Assembly (NCBI GenBank): GCA_013397845.1 | Contig: VZTG01009363.1 | Coordinates: forward strand, 310,001 to 374,000 | DNA: 64,000 nt | Reading direction: 5' to 3' | Source of the DNA: Melanocharis versteri | Lineage: Eukaryota > Chordata > Aves > Passeriformes > Melanocharitidae | Shown: in pieces, positions 61,101 through 64,000 of the stretch | Position numbering within the stretch: position 1 is the stretch's first letter | Layout of the letters: each line of letters opens with the position of its first letter | Notes under the pieces: model-generated | Seen by the model: only the letters and a program-made list of their open reading frames with translations | Told to the model about the DNA's origin: nothing | The model's database searches: none | Translations under genes and position numbers: made by a program

Positions 61101-63140
61101 AAAACTTTGCACAGTCAGTGACAGGGCTCATTCCTCACAATCAAACCAATCTTCCTCCTCTCAGGGTGCACAGTTTAACATTCCAAGTAACATGGCTATT
61201 CCCAAAGCAACAGCTTCGTACGGCAGAGGGACAACCAAATGACGAACCTACAGTCCCAAACACTTCTTGTGCAAACAGTCTTACACATTTACTGCAGAAT
61301 CACTGAAACATGACATAGGAATTTTCACCTTCTGTCCCAGAGTGCTCTCATGTTCATTGGTATTGAAAACAGTGACATTTTCCAGGTTAAACTGACTCTG
61401 TAGGTTAAGCCCTGCGAAAAACAAAGGGTAAGTCTTAAAAGCTGTTAAGTTCCCAAGTCTGTTCATTCTGTTAGCTGTTCATGAAATGCTGATACTCAAT
61501 TCTCAGAGCATTCAAAACTTATGTTTGAAATCAAAGCAAATAAAAGTCACTTGCAACGTCAAGGACAGACACAAGAACTAGGATGCAAGTGCAAAGTGAT
61601 TTGGTCCAACTGGATTTGGTCTGCAACCATCAGAAACTCAAAAGGTTCAGCTTATTTAGTCTTTATGTTAAGTGTGATGAAATGCAAAAAATCTCACCTG
61701 ACTTTTCTGAAAGTGGAAATAACCTAGCCAAGAACAGCTGAATTCTTCCACAAAAGACTGTGTTTTGTGACTTAGATAATCTTCTTAGGAGGTCTAAATA
61801 TTGTAAAAAGTAAAGAGAATTAGTATTTATCCCTCTTTTCATTTCTCATGTAATAGAATTCAAGACTTGCTAATTACATGACCTACAGAGCTAATGAAAG
61901 GAAGCTCATATTTGTAAATTTAAATGCCAGTGACTCCCTCTGATCAGACCTATTTCTTCCAAATGAATTCTGCCCATTCTCCTAACACCCTCAACAACAA
62001 TAAAAAATAAGTCTGAATGAATCCTACTCAAATACAGCCTCAGATACAGGCCTTGTCATTGCAGAGGAATGATATTCTTCTGTAATGATCTCCACTGATG
62101 AAGAGAGTTCCCTGAGGTCTCCAATGACTTTTACACTAGTAAGTAAGCATTTGTATCTGCTGAGTGATGCACCTTTTAATTTTATTACTTATCGAACACA
62201 TCTGAATTTAAATCAAATTATTAAACTAACTTTCATTTGCTGAGATAGGAAGTTCTTTAATACTGCTCCCCCCTCCCTGAAAAACTACCACTCACCATTG
62301 CACATGCGTAGCAAGTAATTTTTCCCTGCAGAGTAAAATGTGTTCTGAAACAGAGTAAAGGTATTTAGCACATTAAGAGATCATAAAACCTTCTTGAGCA
62401 GATTTAATCCAATCACAAGATATAAGTATGAGTCACTCCTACAGAGAACTCTAAATTTGAGTCTTCCCTTACATAACAGGCAGGTTTCACGAAAAGGCAA
62501 GATGAAAGAAGCAGTCCCACAAATTCCAAGAAAGCATAAAACACATTTATATCCAGCCTTCATAAAGAAAAACCATGTGTGACAATGAACTGTAAGAACA
62601 TCATCCACTTTTTTTTTCTTGGAATACACTAATTTTTACAGTAATTTCCTTTATTATTCCATGTGTGATTTATATAAATAAGCAAAGAGGACTCACAAAA
62701 GATTTACAGCGTTCATAATACTGGTGATTTGAAAGCAAGAGAAACAAATTGGTAGATACTTGAATTAATGATAAAGAACAGTCTGTGAATATATCAGGGG
62801 TCACAATGGAATCTGAAACAAAATAGCTTCAGTTAGTGACTATGGGAGGAAGTTCTGATTAGAAAATCCAGGCTGGGAAACGAGAAAGCTTTTCAGTTGC
62901 TATCTCTGGAGTTCCTGACACTTACGTGTCAGCTCAAAGACAGTTAAATTCTGTTCATATAAATGGGTTTTGTAGACAAAAGCTTTGGCAAAATTATATA
63001 ACATTTTGCAAAAACACCTACCGATTTCCACGTAGCAACATTTTTCTCCACAAAAGTGAAAATTTTGTCACACTGATCCAAAGGAAGGCAATCCAGAACA
63101 TCCCCCAAAAGCACAAAAGGAGTTGATGCAGTGCAGATAC
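48829..63140 (-). CDS. THOC1: THO complex subunit 1 (exons 5-21; 5' end outside window)
   Basis: THOC1 (HPR1, p84) is a core subunit of the nuclear THO complex, which with DDX39B and ALYREF forms TREX and couples transcription to mRNA export. p84 also binds RB1. Exons on the minus strand, 5' to 3': 63140-63022, 62344-62296, 61793-61698, 61411-61329, 60853-60780, 60543-60435, 59359-59228, 58853-58753, 57491-57425, 57256-57206, 56560-56490, 55157-55062, 54792-54727, 52771-52688, 52479-52332, 51163-51085, 49124-48829. All phases join. The product follows human THOC1 from GICTASTPF to a C-terminal death domain, with a basic NLS-like RKRPAPEDFLGKGSNKK and an acidic EDEDEEDND linker. Exons 1-4 (about 90 residues) lie beyond position 64000. 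Confidence 0.96.
49125..51084 (-). other. THOC1: THOC1 intron 20
   Basis: 2.0 kb with an AT-rich inverted stretch near 49836-49900 (taataatattg, attaaaaatcat). Plus-strand open frames at about 50177-50439 are unrecognised and unlikely to be genes. Confidence 0.65.
51085..51163 (-). CDS. THOC1: THOC1 exon 20, acidic linker
   Basis: PPSEEIKTGEDEDEEDNDAL, LKENNE plus one base of Ser. It is a very acidic linker just before the death domain and has one residue more than human (KENNES versus KENES). Donor gtaaga. Confidence 0.93.
51164..52331 (-). other. THOC1: THOC1 intron 19
   Basis: It contains the (TA)n microsatellite at 52016-52078. No other recognisable element. Confidence 0.7.
52016..52078. 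repeat. Imperfect (TA)n microsatellite
   Basis: Runs of tatatata interrupted by g and tt (tatattatatatatatagt, then atatattatattatatg). Confidence 0.9.
52332..52479 (-). CDS. THOC1: THOC1 exon 19
   Basis: It completes Lys, then AVNNSNYGWRALRLLARRSP, HFFQPTNQQFKSLPEYLENM, VIKLAKELP. It is identical to the human segment as far as can be recalled. Donor gtaagt. Confidence 0.96.
52688..52771 (-). CDS. THOC1: THOC1 exon 18
   Basis: One base completes Arg, then EYMPTLEEFFEEAIEQADPE, NMVENKY and two bases of Lys. Donor gtatgt. Confidence 0.95.
52772..54726 (-). other. THOC1: THOC1 intron 17
   Basis: 2.0 kb, with short plus-strand open frames (for example 53479-53721 and 53693-54046) that match nothing recognised. 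No CR1 was seen. Confidence 0.65.
54727..54792 (-). CDS. THOC1: THOC1 exon 17 with tandem donor
   Basis: One base, then EELTRLWNLCPDNMEACKSE, S and AG of Arg. The sequence GAGAGTAGGTAGGTAAAA offers three GT donors four bases apart. Only the middle one (after GAGAGTAG) joins exon 18 in frame to give SRE, matching human TRE. Confidence 0.92.
55062..55157 (-). CDS. THOC1: THOC1 exon 16, NLS-like basic segment
   Basis: One base, then PPDSKPMRPVRKRPAPEDFL, GKGSNKKILMG and two bases. The basic RKR and NKK clusters around PEDFLGKG resemble a bipartite nuclear localisation signal. Donor gtatgt. Confidence 0.94.
55158..56489 (-). other. THOC1: THOC1 intron 15
   Basis: It has a 152-codon ATG-started open frame on the plus strand (55273-55731), antisense to THOC1. 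The predicted peptide is basic and resembles no recognised family. It is probably fortuitous. Confidence 0.6.
56490..56560 (-). CDS. THOC1: THOC1 exon 15
   Basis: HILNTEENWNSWKNEGCPSF, VKE plus AG of Arg. Acceptor tttctacag, donor gtaacc. Confidence 0.95.
57206..57256 (-). CDS. THOC1: THOC1 exon 14
   Basis: It has 17 codons, LLSENPPDGERFSKMVE, phase 0 at both ends. Acceptor cattcatag, donor gtaagt. Confidence 0.94.
57425..57491 (-). CDS. THOC1: THOC1 exon 13
   Basis: One base completes Ser, then SNYVLTDEQSLWIEDTTKAV, YQ. Acceptor caattccag, donor gttggt. Confidence 0.94.
57492..58752 (-). other. THOC1: THOC1 intron 12
   Basis: 1.3 kb of AT-rich sequence. A 119-codon plus-strand open frame at 58157-58516 is unrecognised. 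No repeat element is obvious. Confidence 0.6.
58753..58853 (-). CDS. THOC1: THOC1 exon 12
   Basis: LMDLQLSDSNFRRHILLQYL, ILFQYLKGQVKFK plus two bases. Donor gtaatg. Confidence 0.95.
59080..59212 (+). mobile_element. CR1 LINE 3' end fragment, diverged
   Basis: It reads gggatgcccagagaaactg, then cggagtctcg, and ends ggttccttccaacctcaac and tgggattctgg, a diverged plus-strand CR1 tail. It lies in THOC1 intron 11, antisense to the gene. Confidence 0.75.
59228..59359 (-). CDS. THOC1: THOC1 exon 11
   Basis: It has 44 codons, YSEEVLAVFKSYKLDDTQAS, RKKLEELKTGGEHVYFAKFL, TSEK. Phase 0 at both ends, donor gtacgt. Confidence 0.95.
59360..60434 (-). other. THOC1: THOC1 intron 10
   Basis: AT-rich, with a short T run at 59748-59759. 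Nothing else was recognised. Confidence 0.65.
60435..60543 (-). CDS. THOC1: THOC1 exon 10
   Basis: One base completes Cys, then SIPIDYNLYRKFWSLQDYFR, NPVQCYEKVSWKTFLK. Donor gtaatc. Confidence 0.95.
60780..60853 (-). CDS. THOC1: THOC1 exon 9, acidic segment
   Basis: It has 24 codons, HTEERE, EGMDVEEGEMGDDEAPTS, plus TG of Cys. Acceptor cctgtttag, donor gtgagc. Confidence 0.93.
61329..61411 (-). CDS. THOC1: THOC1 exon 8
   Basis: It completes Gly, then LNLQSQFNLENVTVFNTNEH, ESTLGQK. Acceptor tttttcgcag, donor gtgaaa. Confidence 0.95.
61698..61793 (-). CDS. THOC1: THOC1 exon 7
   Basis: Two bases complete Asp, then LLRRLSKSQNTVFCGRIQLF, LARLFPLSEKS and one base of Gly. Acceptor caatatttag, donor gtgaga. 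Confidence 0.95.
62296..62344 (-). CDS. THOC1: THOC1 exon 6, 49 nt
   Basis: NTFYSAGKNYLLRMCN plus one base of Asp. Acceptor actctgtttcag, donor gtgagt. It matches human exactly. Confidence 0.94.
62697..62812 (-). other. Candidate mutually exclusive or poison exon in THOC1 intron 5
   Basis: On the minus strand a branch-like cactaac and the acceptor attttgtttcag precede 116 bases that end at a perfect gtgagt donor. Read with one upstream base it is fully open (DSIVTPDIFTDCSLSLIQVS, TNLFLLLSNHQYYERCKSF). Those phases fit exon 4 to this to exon 6, replacing exon 5. If included after exon 5 it gives a stop at the fourth codon. The peptide is not recognised. Confidence 0.4.
63022..63140 (-). CDS. 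THOC1: THOC1 exon 5 (first exon visible in window)
   Basis: It completes Gly, then ICTASTPFVLLGDVLDCLPL, DQCDKIFTFVEKNVATWKS. Acceptor ttcctcatag, donor gtaggt. The upstream exon must end in a single G. Confidence 0.95.
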
Positions 63141-64000
63141 CTATGAGGAAAAGGGAATCTTTTATTCAACAAATCTGAATGGAAATGCAAAAAAAGGAGA
63201 TGCATTACACTTGAGGGACATTTTATTTAAAAAAAAGTAGAAGAAAGAAGTTCTTCTGAGTTCCTAAAAATCCTAACAGAAAGCTTGGGCTAAAATGTGA
63301 ACTTTCATTAAAGTTATTCCTACACATAATCAAATGAGATTTGCAAAAGCTTTGCACTAACAAAAAACAAATATTAAAAAAATAACTGTTCTAATGACCT
63401 CGAAGTCTGAAACAATGTCACATCTTTTTGCAGACTGCAAGTGAACTCTTTCAGACTTCTAAATCCACAGTCAGTCGCACTACACGCATCCATGAAGCCT
63501 GAGAGCCTTTTCGAGCACCACTAAAACAGTTCTCCAAGCCCATCCATGCATGCTCTGTAGGCAGTGCCTGCATTCCTCATAGCACAGTTCTTGCTATTCT
63601 ACAGCTCATAAAACATACATGTAGTTGACCTATACTTACTAAAACAAACAATTTTTGATGAATAATGTGAACAAATAAACAATGTGAACAAATAAACAAA
63701 AGGAAGAGAGCAAAAGCCACTTCAGAAGAGAAGTGATTTCTGACACAATCTGTTATCAAAACAGATGTAAGTATCTAAAAAAACAGCCACGGGCTGACAG
63801 GAGACGAGCACAGATATCCAGGAGATGCTATTTCTGCCTCTGCCAAGTCATTTTACCTCTCTGCCTCAGTGGCCTCATCTCTGAAATTACGATGCGAAAC
63901 TTCTACTCATTTTAGAGTGCTGGACAAAGACAGAAAATGCTAATCATGCTGCAATCAAACCCATGCATCTTTCTCTATTTAAAAAAAAATATTCCAACAT
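63141..64000 (-). other. THOC1: THOC1 intron 4 (3' part)
   Basis: 860 bases with no exon recognised. Human exon 4 sequence (ending in AIGGVTE) has no counterpart here, so exons 1-4 lie beyond the window. Confidence 0.7.

Noticed and set aside
1..64000. CRISPR arrays, tRNA or rRNA genes, bacterial operons or phage genes
   Set aside because: None were seen. The exon-intron structure and CR1 repeats mark this as vertebrate nuclear DNA.

Overview
The window is vertebrate, and probably avian, nuclear DNA. Genes are split into small exons with GT-AG introns, the background is AT-rich, and the recognisable interspersed repeats are short CR1 LINE fragments in both orientations. No Alu or L1 sequence is visible. 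It carries three protein-coding genes in the order ROCK1 (3' part, + strand), USP14 (+ strand), THOC1 (5'-truncated by the window edge, - strand). Every exon below was placed by reading the translation against the remembered human protein and checking that splice sites and codon phase join up. Exon numbers follow the human genes.

Layout. 1-22900: the last ten exons of ROCK1 (exons 24-33), covering the end of the coiled coil, the Rho-binding segment, the caspase site DETD, the PH domain split by a C1 zinc finger, and a 1.5 kb 3'UTR. The stop codon exists only after splicing, because the last exon contributes one base of the final Ser codon and then TAA. 22900-30231: intergenic DNA and USP14 upstream sequence, with a 66-base assembly gap, several CR1 pieces, and a CpG-rich block at about 27830-28075 that is the likely USP14 promoter. 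30232-46332: USP14 exons 2-16, including one intron with U12-type (minor spliceosome) signals. Coding exon 1 cannot be found. 46333-48828: the convergent 3' ends of USP14 and THOC1. 48829-63140: THOC1 exons 21 back to 5. 63141-64000: part of THOC1 intron 4.

The genes are not an operon. ROCK1 is a RhoA-activated kinase acting on the actomyosin cytoskeleton, USP14 is a proteasome-bound deubiquitinase, and THOC1 is a core subunit of the THO/TREX mRNA export complex.

The most interesting unexplained signals are: (a) a 116-nt splice-site-bounded open exon in THOC1 intron 5 whose phases fit only as a replacement for exon 5; (b) a 152-nt open exon candidate in ROCK1 intron 28 whose phases fit only as a replacement for exon 28; (c) a 356-nt phase-matched open stretch in ROCK1 intron 31; (d) the U12-type intron in USP14; (e) a triple tandem donor at THOC1 exon 17; and (f) the missing USP14 exon 1 beside an ambiguous base in the CpG island.
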